Both the position numbers and the translations under genes were made by a program. Source: Bifidobacterium pseudolongum subsp. globosum (GTDB taxonomy: Bacteria; Actinomycetota; Actinomycetes; Actinomycetales; Bifidobacteriaceae). From it: a stretch of DNA of 64,000 nucleotides. The stretch is from assembly GCF_000741295.1 (NCBI RefSeq), contig NZ_JGZG01000004.1, positions 33,870 through 97,869 of the forward strand. The letters run 5' to 3'. Below are positions 1 through 8,747 of the stretch, piece after piece (position 1 is the first letter of the stretch; every line of letters starts with the position of its first letter). Below the pieces are notes generated by a model. That model did not search any database. It was not told the origin of the DNA and saw only the letters and a program-made list of their open reading frames with translations.

Positions 1-905
1 CGGCGGAGATCGGCAAGAACCGCGTGGCGGACGTGCCGATCGTGGGCGATGTGAAAACCGTGCTGCAGGCATTGATCCCGCAGATCGAGCAGCTGCACAA
101 GGAGTACGGCAAGCCGGATCTGACGACATGGTGGAAGTTGCTCGACAAGTGGGTGGAGCAGTATCCGGTGGCGTACGAGGAGCCGACGGACGGTACGCTC
201 GCCCCGCAGTGGGTCGTGCAGCAGCTTTCGGCCGAGGCGGACCCGAACACGATCTGGGTCTCGGGCGTGGGCCAGCACCAGATGTGGGCCACGCAGCTCA
301 TCGAGTTCCACCACCCGCACCAGTGGATCTCGTCGGGCGGCCTGGGCACGATGGGCTTCGGTCTGCCCGCCGCGATCGGCGCCGAAATCGGCTCGCAGCA
401 GTATTTCGACGGCAAGAAGCCGGTGTGGCTCATCGACGGCGACGGTTCGTTCCAGATGACGAGCGAAGAACTCGCCACCGCGTTCATGGAAGGCACGCCG
501 ATCAAGATCGCGCTGCTCAACAACTCCGTGTACGGCATGGTGCGCCAATGGCAGACGCTCTTCTACGAGAAGCACTATTCGGCCACGATCCTCCATGAGG
601 AGGAGAAGACCGGGCTCGTGGGCGTGCCGGACTTCGTCAAGCTCGCCGAAGCCTACGGCTGCGTGGGGCTGCGCGCGCGCACGAAGGAAGAGGCCATCGA
701 GTGCATCCGCAAGGCGAACGAAATTAACGACCGGCCGGTACTCATCGACTTCCACGTGTGGAAAGACGCGATGGTGTGGCCGATGATCGCCGCCGGCGAC
801 GCCAACGACAACGTGACCTACATGCCGGGCATCAAGCCGCTGCTCAACCCGCAGGGCAACGTGAGCCTGCAAGACGAGCCGGACACCACCGAGGAAAACA
901 ACTGA
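1..905 (+). CDS. ilvB: Acetolactate synthase large subunit, 3' part
   Basis: C-terminal part of the thiamine-diphosphate enzyme that condenses pyruvate (or pyruvate plus 2-ketobutyrate) at the first common step of valine, leucine and isoleucine synthesis. The frame is open from base 3 through the window edge, so the gene starts upstream; the Met-like GTG at 24 is internal. The fragment holds the end of the central domain and the complete C-terminal ThDP-binding domain, with the metal/ThDP motif IDGDGSFQMT followed about 25 residues on by LLNNSVYGMVRQWQ, as in AHAS catalytic subunits. The regulatory subunit gene ilvN follows after 14 bases, so the two are co-transcribed. Identification is firm; only the 5' end is missing. 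Confidence 0.96.
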   Translation, partial: AEIGKNRVADVPIVGDVKTVLQALIPQIEQLHKEYGKPDLTTWWKLLDKWVEQYPVAYEEPTDGTLAPQWVVQQLSAEADPNTIWVSGVGQHQMWATQLIEFHHPHQWISSGGLGTMGFGLPAAIGAEIGSQQYFDGKKPVWLIDGDGSFQMTSEELATAFMEGTPIKIALLNNSVYGMVRQWQTLFYEKHYSATILHEEEKTGLVGVPDFVKLAEAYGCVGLRARTKEEAIECIRKANEINDRPVLIDFHVWKDAMVWPMIAAGDANDNVTYMPGIKPLLNPQGNVSLQDEPDTTEENN

Positions 906-919
906 AAGGGGCGCCGCAG

Positions 920-1474
920 ATGACATCCTATCCTGCATCCAAGCCGGGTTCCCAGCGTCACACGCTGTCGGTGCTCGTGGAAAACCGACCGGGCGTGCTC
1001 GCGCGCATCGCCGGGCTGTTCGCACGCCGCGCGTTCAACATCAATTCGCTTTCGGTCTCACCGACCGAACGCCCCGACATCTCGCGCGTCACCGTGACCG
1101 CCGACGTGGAGGACGTGCCGCTCGAGCAGATCATCAAGCAGCTCAACAAACTGCTCCATGTGCTCAAGATCGTCGACCTTGACCCCACGACGACCGTGGA
1201 GCGCGAACTCGTGCTGATCAAGGTGGCCGCCGACGAGTCGAACCGCTCCGACGTGCTCGAGATCGTGCGCCTGTTCCGCGTGCGCGTGGTGGATGTGAAC
1301 CCCGAATCGCTCACGATCGAGGCGACCGGCGCGGGCGGCAAGATCGACGCGCTGCTCGGACTGCTCGAGCATTACGGCATCATCGAGCTCGTGCGCTCGG
1401 GCGCCGTCGCGATGACCCGCGGCCCGCGCGCGCTGAGCGAGAAGGTGGTCGGGTCCGAAATCACCGGCCGCTGA
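920..1474 (+). CDS. ilvN: Acetolactate synthase small (regulatory) subunit
   Basis: Regulatory partner of the ilvB product; binds branched-chain amino acids (valine feedback) and raises catalytic activity. 184 residues, a normal length. The N-terminal ACT domain (about residues 12-85) opens with LSVLVENRPGVLARIAGLF and contains the FNINSLSV segment of IlvN proteins; the C-terminal domain includes ERELVLIKV and the RSGAVAMTRG end. The start at 920 is chosen because the longer frame beginning at 758 runs antiphase through ilvB, and GAAAGGGG stands 7-14 bases upstream of this ATG. It lies 14 bases after ilvB and is followed by a very strong hairpin, so it is probably the last gene of the operon. 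Confidence 0.96.
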   Translation: MTSYPASKPGSQRHTLSVLVENRPGVLARIAGLFARRAFNINSLSVSPTERPDISRVTVTADVEDVPLEQIIKQLNKLLHVLKIVDLDPTTTVERELVLIKVAADESNRSDVLEIVRLFRVRVVDVNPESLTIEATGAGGKIDALLGLLEHYGIIELVRSGAVAMTRGPRALSEKVVGSEITGR

Positions 1475-1476
1475 AC

Positions 1477-1538
1477 GCAGGAACGCCGTGCACCGTGCGC
1501 GGGGCATCCGCCCCATGCACGGTGCACGGCGTTCCTGC
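1477..1538 (+). terminator. 22-bp perfect hairpin after ilvN
   Basis: Two perfect 22-base complementary arms (1477-1498 and 1517-1538) separated by 18 bases that can themselves pair (GGGGC/GCCCC). It starts three bases after the ilvN stop. There is no clear T-run, so it may act as a transcription end or 3' stabiliser rather than a classical intrinsic terminator. Confidence 0.7.
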
Positions 1539-1590
1539 ATATCGGGAGCCCAGGTTCGCAGCGGCCTGTACACCACCACATCGTTGTGTT

Positions 1591-1704
1591 TTCGCCGTTT
1601 TGGTCACTGTTTTCGCCATTATCGTCAGGAATCCGGCTCAAAAGTGACGATAACAGCGAAAACAGTGACCAAAACGGCGAATCCAGTGACGCAAACGGCG
1701 AAAT
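1591..1704. repeat. Three-armed palindromic element, copy 1
   Basis: Left arm 1591-1627 and right arm 1645-1681 are 37-base inverted repeats matching at 35 positions; the two differences keep G-U pairing in RNA. A third, partial copy of the right-arm sequence (CAGTGACGCAAACGGCGAAA) follows at about 1684-1704. The same arrangement recurs at 11556-11674. It ends about 57 bases before the start of the amidotransferase gene. It fills the space between the ilvN hairpin and that gene. Confidence 0.8.
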
Positions 1705-1760
1705 GCGGCTGGGTAGTAGGCGGCCGCCGCCTCGTCCGGGCAGATGGCACAATAGTGGCT

Positions 1761-2489
1761 ATGAGCAAACCGGAAGTTCTGATCCTTCAGCATGCCGCAT
1801 GGGAAAAACCAGGGCGCATCCTCACCGACCTCGAAGAGATCGACCTGCCCACGCAGACGCTGAACATCACCACACACAAAAAACCGGACATGCCGGACTT
1901 CGACGAAGTGGCCGGCGTGGTGCTGATGGGCGGCCCGATGGGCGCGACCGACTTCGACGACTACCCCGGGCTCAAAGCTGAAGCCAAACTCGTGCGCGCC
2001 GCCGTGAGCGTGGGCAAACCCGTGCTCGGCGTGTGCCTGGGCCACCAGATCATCGCCACGGCATTGGGGGCCAAACTCAAGCGCAACGGCACGCCAGAAA
2101 TCGGCGTGATGCCGATCAAACGCATGGAGCGCCACGACTACTTCTCCATGTGGAGCAAACAACTCGACGTGCTGCACTGGCACACCGACGCCGTCACCCT
2201 GCCCGAAGGCGCGCAACTGCTCGCCCGGTCCGCCGAGACCAAAATGCAGGCGTTCCGTTTCGGGTCGGCCCTCGGCATGCAGTTCCATCTCGAAGTCACG
2301 CCGCAGCTGCTCGAGGAGTGGCTCGACGAACCCGCCATGGTCAAGCAGCTCAAAGCGTCGGGCGGGTCCAAATCCCAACTGCGCGACGCCTACGCCGCGA
2401 TCTACGGCCAGCTGCAGCCGCTCGCCGAGCAGGTGTTCTCCGGGTTCGCCGCGCGCTGCAACACCTACGCGCGCTCGCTGATGAACTAG
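1761..2489 (+). CDS. Class I glutamine amidotransferase-like protein
   Basis: Predicted amidase of the GATase1 fold, 242 residues. The nucleophile elbow GVCLGHQ places the catalytic Cys at residue 92, and the His-Glu pair is in QFHLEVT (H176, E178), so the full triad is present. The oxyanion segment MGGPMGATD lies near residues 56-64. Stand-alone proteins of this type resemble the GMP-synthase glutaminase domain but usually act on other substrates (for example gamma-glutamyl compounds), so the acceptor is unknown. The start chosen is the ATG at 1761; the frame is open upstream to 1488 only because it reads through the palindromic repeat. It has its own leader carrying the three-armed repeat. 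Confidence 0.85.
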   Translation: MSKPEVLILQHAAWEKPGRILTDLEEIDLPTQTLNITTHKKPDMPDFDEVAGVVLMGGPMGATDFDDYPGLKAEAKLVRAAVSVGKPVLGVCLGHQIIATALGAKLKRNGTPEIGVMPIKRMERHDYFSMWSKQLDVLHWHTDAVTLPEGAQLLARSAETKMQAFRFGSALGMQFHLEVTPQLLEEWLDEPAMVKQLKASGGSKSQLRDAYAAIYGQLQPLAEQVFSGFAARCNTYARSLMN

Positions 2490-2544
2490 CCGGCGCGCAG
2501 CTCCAGCACAGTGATTTACCGCGGTCTCATTACAGTGGAACACT

Positions 2545-4725
2545 ATGCCGACTTATGACCTGGGACTTGAGCATGTATCGCTCGCATTCGCCACAAAAAC
2601 CGTGTTCACCGACGTCACGCAAGGCGTGTTCGAAGGCGACCGCATTGGCATCGTGGGCCGCAACGGCGACGGCAAATCCACGCTGCTCAAGCTGCTCGAC
2701 GGCACACAGGAGCCCGATTCCGGGCGTGTGACGCGCCGCAACGGCCTGACCTTCGGCATGCTCACGCAGCGCGATGCGCTCGACGACAATGCGACACTGC
2801 GCGAAGCCGCGCTCGAAGGGCGCGAAGACTACGAATGGGCGTCGCAGCAGCAGTCGCGTGAGATCGTGGAGGCGCTGCTGGGCGGCATGAACCTCGACGC
2901 GAAAATCGGCTCGCTCTCCGGTGGGCAGCGGCGCCGCGCCGACTTGGCGCGCCTGCTGCTCAAGGACTGGGACATCCTGGCGCTCGACGAGCCCACGAAT
3001 CATCTGGATGTGATCACCATTCACTGGCTCGCCGAACACCTCAAGAACCGGTGGAGCCGCGGCACCGGTGCACTGCTGCTCGTGACGCACGACCGCTGGT
3101 TCCTTGACGAAGTGTGCGAATCGATGTGGGAAGTGCACGACGGGCAGATCGAACCGTTCGAAGGCGGCTACAGCGCCTACATGCTGCAGCGTGTGGAGCG
3201 TGACCGGCAGGCCGACGTGCGCGAGACCAAGCGCCGCAACTTGGCGCGCAAGGAGCTCGCGTGGCTCTCGCGCGGAGCGCGCGCACGGTCCACAAAGCAG
3301 AAATTCCACGTCAAGGCGGCCACCGAACTCATCGCGGATGTGCCGCCGATGCGCAACACGTTGGAACTCAAGCAGATGGCCACCGCGCGCCTGGGCAAGC
3401 AGGTCGTGGATCTGGTCGACGTGACGCAGGTCTACGACCGCGAGCAGGGCGCGTATGCCGACATCGACCCCGATGCGGCGGCGCTCGCGGCGAGCGCGCG
3501 GTCGGCGAGCACCGTGGACGTGGTGGAGCCGATGGTGCAGGAACCGCAAGTGTTCGGCAGCGTCACAATCGCCGTCGACGACGCCGACGACCCGCGGCTC
3601 GCGTCCGCATTCGGTGCGCGCGCGGGCGAGGTCGCCGCCGAGCACGGGCTGACGCCCCACGAGCCGGCGGGCGAGATCAACGCGTTGCGCGGCACGCGCG
3701 GCGATGCGGACGCTGAGGAGACGAGTGCGGCCGTGGAGATCACGGTGAGCGGGCGCAAGATCCTCGACGACGTGACGTGGCTCATCGGACCGGGCGACCG
3801 CTTTGGCATCGTCGGCGCGAACGGCGCGGGCAAATCGACGCTGCTCAAGATCCTCGACGGCACGCTCACGCCCACGGCCGGGCGCGTGAACATCGGCAAG
3901 ACCGTGCGCTTCGCCGTGCTCTCGCAGCGGCTCGACGAGCTGGAGAAGCTCGGCAAATACAAGGTCAAGGAAGTGCTGAGCCGGTACAAACCCAGCTACA
4001 TCGTGGACGGCAAAGAGGTGACGCCGGGCCAGCTCATGGAGCGGCTCGGGTTTGAGGCGGCGCAGCTCATGACGCCGATCCGCGACCTTTCGGGCGGTCA
4101 GAAGCGCCGCATGCAGCTGCTGCTGATTTTGCTCGACGAGCCGAACGTGCTGATCATGGACGAGCCGGGCAACGATCTGGACACCGACATGCTGGCCGTG
4201 ATGGAGGACCTGCTCGACACATGGCCGGGCACGCTGATCGTGGTGAGCCACGACCGCTATCTGCTCGAGCGTGTGACCGACGAGCAGTTCGCGCTCATCG
4301 GCGGCAAGGTGCGCCACCTGCCGGGCGGCGTGCAGGACTACCTCGACATGGTGGAGCAACTCAAGCGCGGCGAGGACCCGCTGGGGCTGAAGGGCGCCGC
4401 GGACGCCCCGGTGACCGGAGGTGACTCCCCCGCCAATGGCGGCGGTTCAGCCGACGCCGCGTCTGCTGGCACCACCACCGAACCGGAAGCGCCGAAGCTC
4501 AGCGGCAAGGCCTACGCCGACGCCTCGCGGCGCGTATCGGCGATCGAACGCAAGCTCGAGAAAATCGCAACGCAGAAAGAGCAGCTCGAAGCGCAGATGG
4601 CGGCCCACGACCCGAGCGACTACGCCGGCCTCAACGAGCTCAACGGGCAATTGCAGGCGCTCGCGGCGGAATCGGACGGTCTCGAAGCCGAATGGCTCGA
4701 CCTTTCCGAGCAAATGGGCCAGTAG
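2545..4725 (+). CDS. ABC-F family ATPase (Uup/YheS-like)
   Basis: Soluble duplicated ABC ATPase without membrane segments; ABC-F proteins act on the ribosome (translation-factor or target-protection roles). 726 residues. NBD1 has Walker A GRNGDGKST (about residue 38) and signature LSGGQRRR (about 123); NBD2 has Walker A GANGAGKST (about 424) and signature LSGGQKRR (about 515). The tail (about 650-725) is a charged coiled coil like the Uup C-terminal domain. Between the inter-domain linker and NBD2 there is an extra acidic, low-complexity stretch of about 90 residues (about 300-390) rich in Asp, Ala and Val. Resistance, housekeeping or DNA-related (Uup) roles cannot be separated from sequence. 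Start ATG 2545 follows a 55-base gap from the previous gene. Confidence 0.9.
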   Translation: MPTYDLGLEHVSLAFATKTVFTDVTQGVFEGDRIGIVGRNGDGKSTLLKLLDGTQEPDSGRVTRRNGLTFGMLTQRDALDDNATLREAALEGREDYEWASQQQSREIVEALLGGMNLDAKIGSLSGGQRRRADLARLLLKDWDILALDEPTNHLDVITIHWLAEHLKNRWSRGTGALLLVTHDRWFLDEVCESMWEVHDGQIEPFEGGYSAYMLQRVERDRQADVRETKRRNLARKELAWLSRGARARSTKQKFHVKAATELIADVPPMRNTLELKQMATARLGKQVVDLVDVTQVYDREQGAYADIDPDAAALAASARSASTVDVVEPMVQEPQVFGSVTIAVDDADDPRLASAFGARAGEVAAEHGLTPHEPAGEINALRGTRGDADAEETSAAVEITVSGRKILDDVTWLIGPGDRFGIVGANGAGKSTLLKILDGTLTPTAGRVNIGKTVRFAVLSQRLDELEKLGKYKVKEVLSRYKPSYIVDGKEVTPGQLMERLGFEAAQLMTPIRDLSGGQKRRMQLLLILLDEPNVLIMDEPGNDLDTDMLAVMEDLLDTWPGTLIVVSHDRYLLERVTDEQFALIGGKVRHLPGGVQDYLDMVEQLKRGEDPLGLKGAADAPVTGGDSPANGGGSADAASAGTTTEPEAPKLSGKAYADASRRVSAIERKLEKIATQKEQLEAQMAAHDPSDYAGLNELNGQLQALAAESDGLEAEWLDLSEQMGQ

Positions 4726-4763
4726 CGGCCGCACTCGTCTAGTTGTCTACGTACGCTCGAACC

Positions 4764-6413
4764 ATGACCGAGCATACCCACGAAGCAGGCAATTCCAGCA
4801 CTTTCACGGATTCGCAGTTCGCCGAGACACTTCAGGCCGGCAACGAGGGCGTCGCGAATGCGGCCGTCGACCTCAAGCTCTACGACACGGCGACGCATGG
4901 GGTCTCGCGGTTCGAGCCCATCCAGCCGGGCAAGGTGGGCATGTACGTGTGCGGCGCCACCGTGCAAAGCTCGCCGCACATCGGGCACATCCGCGCCGGC
5001 GTGGCGTTCGACATCATCCGCCGTTGGTTCCTCAGGCTCGGCTACCGCGTCACGTTCATCCGCAATGTGACCGACATCGACGACAAGATCCTCGACAAAG
5101 CCGCGGCGGCCGGGCAGCGCTGGTGGGCGCGCGCCTACCACTACGAGCGCGAATTCACCGGGGCATACGAGCAGCTGGGCGTGCTGCCGCCGACGTATGA
5201 GCCGCGCGCCACCGGGCACATCATGGACATGATCCACCTGATCGAGCGCATCATCGACAACGGCCATGCCTACGTGGTGCGTGACGAGCACGGCGAGCTC
5301 ACCGGCGATGTCTACTTCGACGTGGCGTCGTGGCCGCACTACGGCGAGCTCACGCACCAGAAGCAGACCACCGAGGTCGACGAGGCGGCGGCCGTGGCCG
5401 ACCGCATGGGGCCATCGGTGGACGCCACCGGCGAAGACAAGTACAATCCGGTCGATCCGGCCGACCTTTCCGAAGACAAGCGCGACCCGCGCGACTTCGC
5501 GCTGTGGAAGCGCCCGAAGGCCACCGACCCGGCCGACGCGCGCTGGAAGACGCCGTTCGGCACCGGCCGCCCCGGCTGGCACATCGAATGCTCGGCGATG
5601 AGCTACCGCTACCTCGACGGCATGTTCGACATCCACGGCGGCGGCCTCGACCTGCGCTTCCCGCACCACGAAAACGAGATGGCGCAGACGCGCGCGGCCG
5701 GTTACCGCACGGCGAACCGCTGGATGCACTCGGCGTGGGTCACCGCGAAGGGCGAGAAGATGAGCAAGTCCTTGGGCAACGGACTCTCGGTGCCTGTCGT
5801 GCTCAAGGAGCATTCGGCGTGGGTCGTGCGTTACGCGCTCGGCTCGGTGCAGTACCGGTCGATGCTCGAGTGGTCCGATCAGACGCTCGCCGAGGCGCAG
5901 GCCGCCTACGACCGCATCACGAACTTCATCGAGCACGCCGCCGAGGCGCTCGGCGAGCAGCCGTCGCGCGAGGAAATCACCGGTGTTTCCGCCGACGACC
6001 TGCCGGTGGATTTTGTGGCCGCGATGAATGACGACATCAATGTTTCACGTGCAACAGCCGCGATCTTCACGCAGGTGCGCGCCGGCAACACGCAGCTCAC
6101 CGAGCTCGTGGACGACGCCGAAAGCGACAAGCGCGCAGCCCTGCGCACCACGCTTGTCAATGTGCGCGCGATGCTCGACACACTCGGCCTCGATCCGCTC
6201 GCCGAGCCGTGGGTCAGCGGCGGCGACGAAGCGGGCGGCGCCTCGGCGGCACAGGACGCGCTCGCGCGCCTCATCGACGCACAGCTCGAGGCGCGCGCCG
6301 CGGCCCGCAAGGCGAAGGATTTCGCGGCCGCCGACAAGATCCGCGACGACCTTGCGGCCCTCGGCATCACAATCGAAGACGGCCCCAACGGCTCGACTTG
6401 GTCCCTCGACTGA
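4764..6413 (+). CDS. cysS: Cysteinyl-tRNA synthetase
   Basis: Charges tRNA-Cys with cysteine; class I aminoacyl-tRNA synthetase. 549 residues. The ATP-binding HIGH-type motif is SPHIGHIRA, preceded by the zinc/cysteine-binding YVCGATVQ; a second zinc ligand set is HIECSAMS and HHENEMAQ; the KMSKS loop is [10 protein letters not shown]. The C-terminal helical DALR-type region contains [13 protein letters not shown], typical of CysRS. ATG 4764 is preferred; an in-frame TTG at 4743 would add seven residues but lacks a better ribosome site. It follows the ABC-F gene by 38 bases. Confidence 0.95.
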   Translation: MTEHTHEAGNSSTFTDSQFAETLQAGNEGVANAAVDLKLYDTATHGVSRFEPIQPGKVGMYVCGATVQSSPHIGHIRAGVAFDIIRRWFLRLGYRVTFIRNVTDIDDKILDKAAAAGQRWWARAYHYEREFTGAYEQLGVLPPTYEPRATGHIMDMIHLIERIIDNGHAYVVRDEHGELTGDVYFDVASWPHYGELTHQKQTTEVDEAAAVADRMGPSVDATGEDKYNPVDPADLSEDKRDPRDFALWKRPKATDPADARWKTPFGTGRPGWHIECSAMSYRYLDGMFDIHGGGLDLRFPHHENEMAQTRAAGYRTANRWMHSAWVTAKGEKMSKSLGNGLSVPVVLKEHSAWVVRYALGSVQYRSMLEWSDQTLAEAQAAYDRITNFIEHAAEALGEQPSREEITGVSADDLPVDFVAAMNDDINVSRATAAIFTQVRAGNTQLTELVDDAESDKRAALRTTLVNVRAMLDTLGLDPLAEPWVSGGDEAGGASAAQDALARLIDAQLEARAAARKAKDFAAADKIRDDLAALGITIEDGPNGSTWSLD

Positions 6414-6418
6414 CCTAG

Positions 6419-7600
6419 CTACAGTTCCGCCGTATCCCAGCCGTCGGCGCGCGGGATGCGGCGGATGCGCGCACTGCACAGCACCATCACGGTGGACAGT
6501 GCAAGCGTCGCCAAGAACACCGCAATGGTGCTGCGGAAGCCGAGCACAGGCAGCAGTGCGCCAGCGCTCACGCTGGAGAATGCCGCGAGTGCCTGCGCAG
6601 GCACGGTGAGCGAAACGGCGATTCTGCCCTGCATCGACGTTGGCGCCTTGGCATACACGAAGCCGAGCAGTAGCGCGTCGATGATCGGGAACGGCAGACC
6701 CATCACCGCATTCGCAACGAACACAAGCGCATACGACGCGCCACGCGATGCGCCAGGCCCATACGCGAACAGCATCGGCGCCACGCACACGCACAGGAAC
6801 ACAAAACTGACGCAGATGCAACCGCCGACTGGCACGCGGTCGCTCAACCGTGCCGCGGCGAACGCGCCGACGAGCATCGTCGCGGCGATGCCGCTGACGC
6901 CATAATTGAGCACCGCCGCCGCAATCATGACCGTCACGAGCAGCGGTTTGCGCAGCGACCACGACCATCCACCCACAAAGTCGCCGAAGAACGACGGCCG
7001 CGCGGTGGGCGCATGCGGCGCGCGGCCGCACCGGAAAGCGCATACAGGCACGCCGTCACGAGGAACGGCAGCCAAGGCGCGACGCCGCAGAGGAATCCGC
7101 CGACGGGATTGCCGGCGATGCTGATTGTCGCGTCTCGCCCACGGTTGAGACTGAGCGCTTTCGAGTAGTCGCGCACGCCGATGATAGAGCGGAGCATCGC
7201 ATCGGTCGCACTACCAAGAAAGCCGCTGACCGCAGAACCAAGCGTGGCAATCACGAGCAGCAGCGGGTAGGTGAGCATGCGCGCCGCGAACAGCGCCGCC
7301 ACACTCCCCCCATGTGCACACACCGACCGCCGCGTTGATGACGATCAGTGTGCGGCGCTCATGGCGGTCGACGCACGCGCCGCCGAACACGCTCGCCACC
7401 TGCTGCGCGATGAGCGCGGCAGTGCCGAGCCAGCCTGCGGCGGCCGTCGACCCGGAGACCGCGTATCCGGCAAGGCTCACGGCGAGCGCACGCAGCGACC
7501 CACCCGCGGCGGATGCCGTGTCCGCGGTGAACCAAGCGGCGTAATTCGGCGCGCGCCAGAACGAGCGGCGCGCGGCGGACGTCTCGGTCACGGCACCCAT
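6419..7600 (-). pseudogene. MFS transporter, frameshifted
   Basis: Remnant of a 12-helix major facilitator transporter read in three successive frames: residues from MGAVTETSAARRSFWRAPNY (7600 down to about 7310), then FAARMLTYPLLLVIATLGSA (to about 7020), then RPSFFGDFVGGWSWSLRKP to the stop at 6419. The first shift falls at a run of six G on the coding strand (7306-7311) and the second near 7015-7022. Joined, the pieces give one protein of about 390 residues with normal transporter hydrophobicity. Its start overlaps the 3' end of the ArsR-type gene by 13 bases, so it was translationally coupled to its likely regulator. Sequencing error at the G run is possible, but two shifts argue for real decay. 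Confidence 0.8.
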
Positions 7601-8205
7601 CGGAACACCTGCTGCACCACGGCGACCGGTTCGACGGCGGTCTCCTTGTCTGCGGCGGCGCCAGTGCCACGTTCGGCAGCCGCCCTGCGGGCGTCGCTCA
7701 ACTGCTCCCATTTATGCATCACCACGTTGAGGTCTTCCACCATCGTGCGCGTCTCCTCCGCGGTGAGCCGCAGCACGCGGTCGTTCGCACCGCACGTCTG
7801 CGCCCACTCCTGCGGCAGCGTGGGCAGCACGTCGAGGAACCGCTCATACGCCATTTGATAGGTGAGCGCCGCCGTGCGGCTGAATGCGTCGATGACGTCT
7901 GCGTCCGCACTGTCTGGCTGTACATTTGTCGCGTGATGGCAGGATTTCCAGTAGCTTTTGCGTTTGTCTCCATCGGGCGACGCCGCTTTTTCGACAAGCC
8001 CGACTTTCGCGAGCTGCGCAAGGTGGTAACTCACCGCGCCCGGCGCCTCACCGGTGGCAGCGCTGAGCTCCCCGACCGTCCGCACGCCACCGACCCGCAG
8101 TGCGCCGAGCAGCCGCATGCGGGCTGGATGCGCCATGCACTTGAGCGCCTCCTCCGACTCCGCAGGCGCCGGACCGTCATCCACTTTCATTCGCTGTTCC
8201 GTCAT
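7588..8205 (-). CDS. ArsR-family transcriptional repressor
   Basis: Winged-helix DNA-binding regulator, 205 residues. The HTH region (about residues 15-90) shows CMAHPARMRLLGALR, VGELSAATGEAPGAVSYHLAQL and LVEKA, the layout of ArsR/SmtB-type domains that dissociate from DNA on ligand binding. The C-terminal extension (about 100-205) carries no cysteine cluster for metal, so the inducer may be organic. The start at 8205 is preceded by AAGGAG at a good distance; an upstream in-frame Met at 8289 has none. It overlaps the downstream MFS pseudogene by 13 bases, which suggests it controlled that exporter. A palindromic AT-rich site just upstream (8230-8260) is a likely autoregulatory operator. Confidence 0.85.
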   Translation of the reverse strand: MTEQRMKVDDGPAPAESEEALKCMAHPARMRLLGALRVGGVRTVGELSAATGEAPGAVSYHLAQLAKVGLVEKAASPDGDKRKSYWKSCHHATNVQPDSADADVIDAFSRTAALTYQMAYERFLDVLPTLPQEWAQTCGANDRVLRLTAEETRTMVEDLNVVMHKWEQLSDARRAAAERGTGAAADKETAVEPVAVVQQVFRWVP

Positions 8206-8229
8206 CGCTTCTCCTTTCACACAACCTGT

Positions 8230-8260
8230 TATACAAAATATTTGTACAAATGATTTGTGC
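8230..8260 (-). promoter_or_regulatory. Candidate operator of the ArsR-type gene
   Basis: A short AT-rich island in GC-rich DNA, 25-55 bases upstream of the repressor start. It contains the perfect 12-base palindrome ATTTGTACAAAT (8240-8251) and overlapping half-sites ACAAAATATTTGT and ATTTGTG. Such overlapping ACAAA/TTTGT half-sites fit a dimeric winged-helix repressor. Inference from position and symmetry only. Confidence 0.55.
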
Positions 8261-8298
8261 TTCAAGAAAGTACCCAGATGGGACTGCAAAGCCCCCCC

Positions 8299-8404
8299 GC
8301 TACGGGCAGTGCCTCCTGAGCTACGGGTAGTGCATATTTATCGACTTACAACAAGTTTTGGGCCATTTTCCACTACCCGTAGCAGGCGAAGCACTACCCG
8401 TAGC
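8299..8404. repeat. Nested inverted repeat GCTACGGGTAGTGC, copy A
   Basis: Two direct copies of GCTACGGGTAGTGC-type sequence (8299-8311, with one change, and 8320-8333) are followed by an AT-rich centre and then two inverted copies (8371-8383 and 8391-8404). The arms can form a cruciform or a long RNA hairpin. The same core, including a central TATTTATCGA segment, recurs at 19489-19679. It is non-coding and lies between the 5' ends of the ArsR-type gene and the 53-bp repeat array. Confidence 0.8.
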
Positions 8405-8497
8405 AGAGAACGAGCCGGCTGTGGATGGCATGGCGTGTGCGGCCAGCATCCGACGCAGAAGCCCTACAGCGCACTGCCATAGCCGTCGATGGCTACC

Positions 8498-8740
8498 GGC
8501 TAGCAACGCACAGCCATAATGCTCGACGGAGACGGCAGTAGGCGTCTACCGGCTAGCAACATACAGCTGTAATGGACCGCGGTGATGGACGTGCGCGGAT
8601 AGTGGCTAACCATGTACAGCCATCACAGCCCACCACTATGACCATTGACGTCTAGTGGCCAGCCACATACTGCCATGCGGACGCACAAAAAGGCTGCCGG
8701 CAGCTACCGTCCAGCCACCGACAGCCAATAATCCAACGGC
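8498..8740. repeat. Degenerate 53-bp periodic repeat array
   Basis: Five units start at 8498, 8551, 8604, 8657 and 8709 (spacing 53, 53, 53, 52). The first 20 bases of each are best conserved, close to GGCTAGCAACATACAGCCAT, and each is preceded by a GTCTACC-like tail; the middle of the unit is variable. There is no open frame and no exact spacer/repeat pattern. It fills the gap up to the CDF transporter stop. A related array lies at 57016-57130. Confidence 0.7.
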
Positions 8741-8747
8741 GCGCCGC

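Noticed and set aside
1488..1760. N-terminal extension of the amidotransferase
   Set aside because: It would be translated from the ilvN hairpin and the palindromic repeat; no GATase similarity.
8498..8740. Possible CRISPR array
   Set aside because: Units are degenerate, repeats are not exact, there are no unique spacers of constant length and no cas genes nearby.
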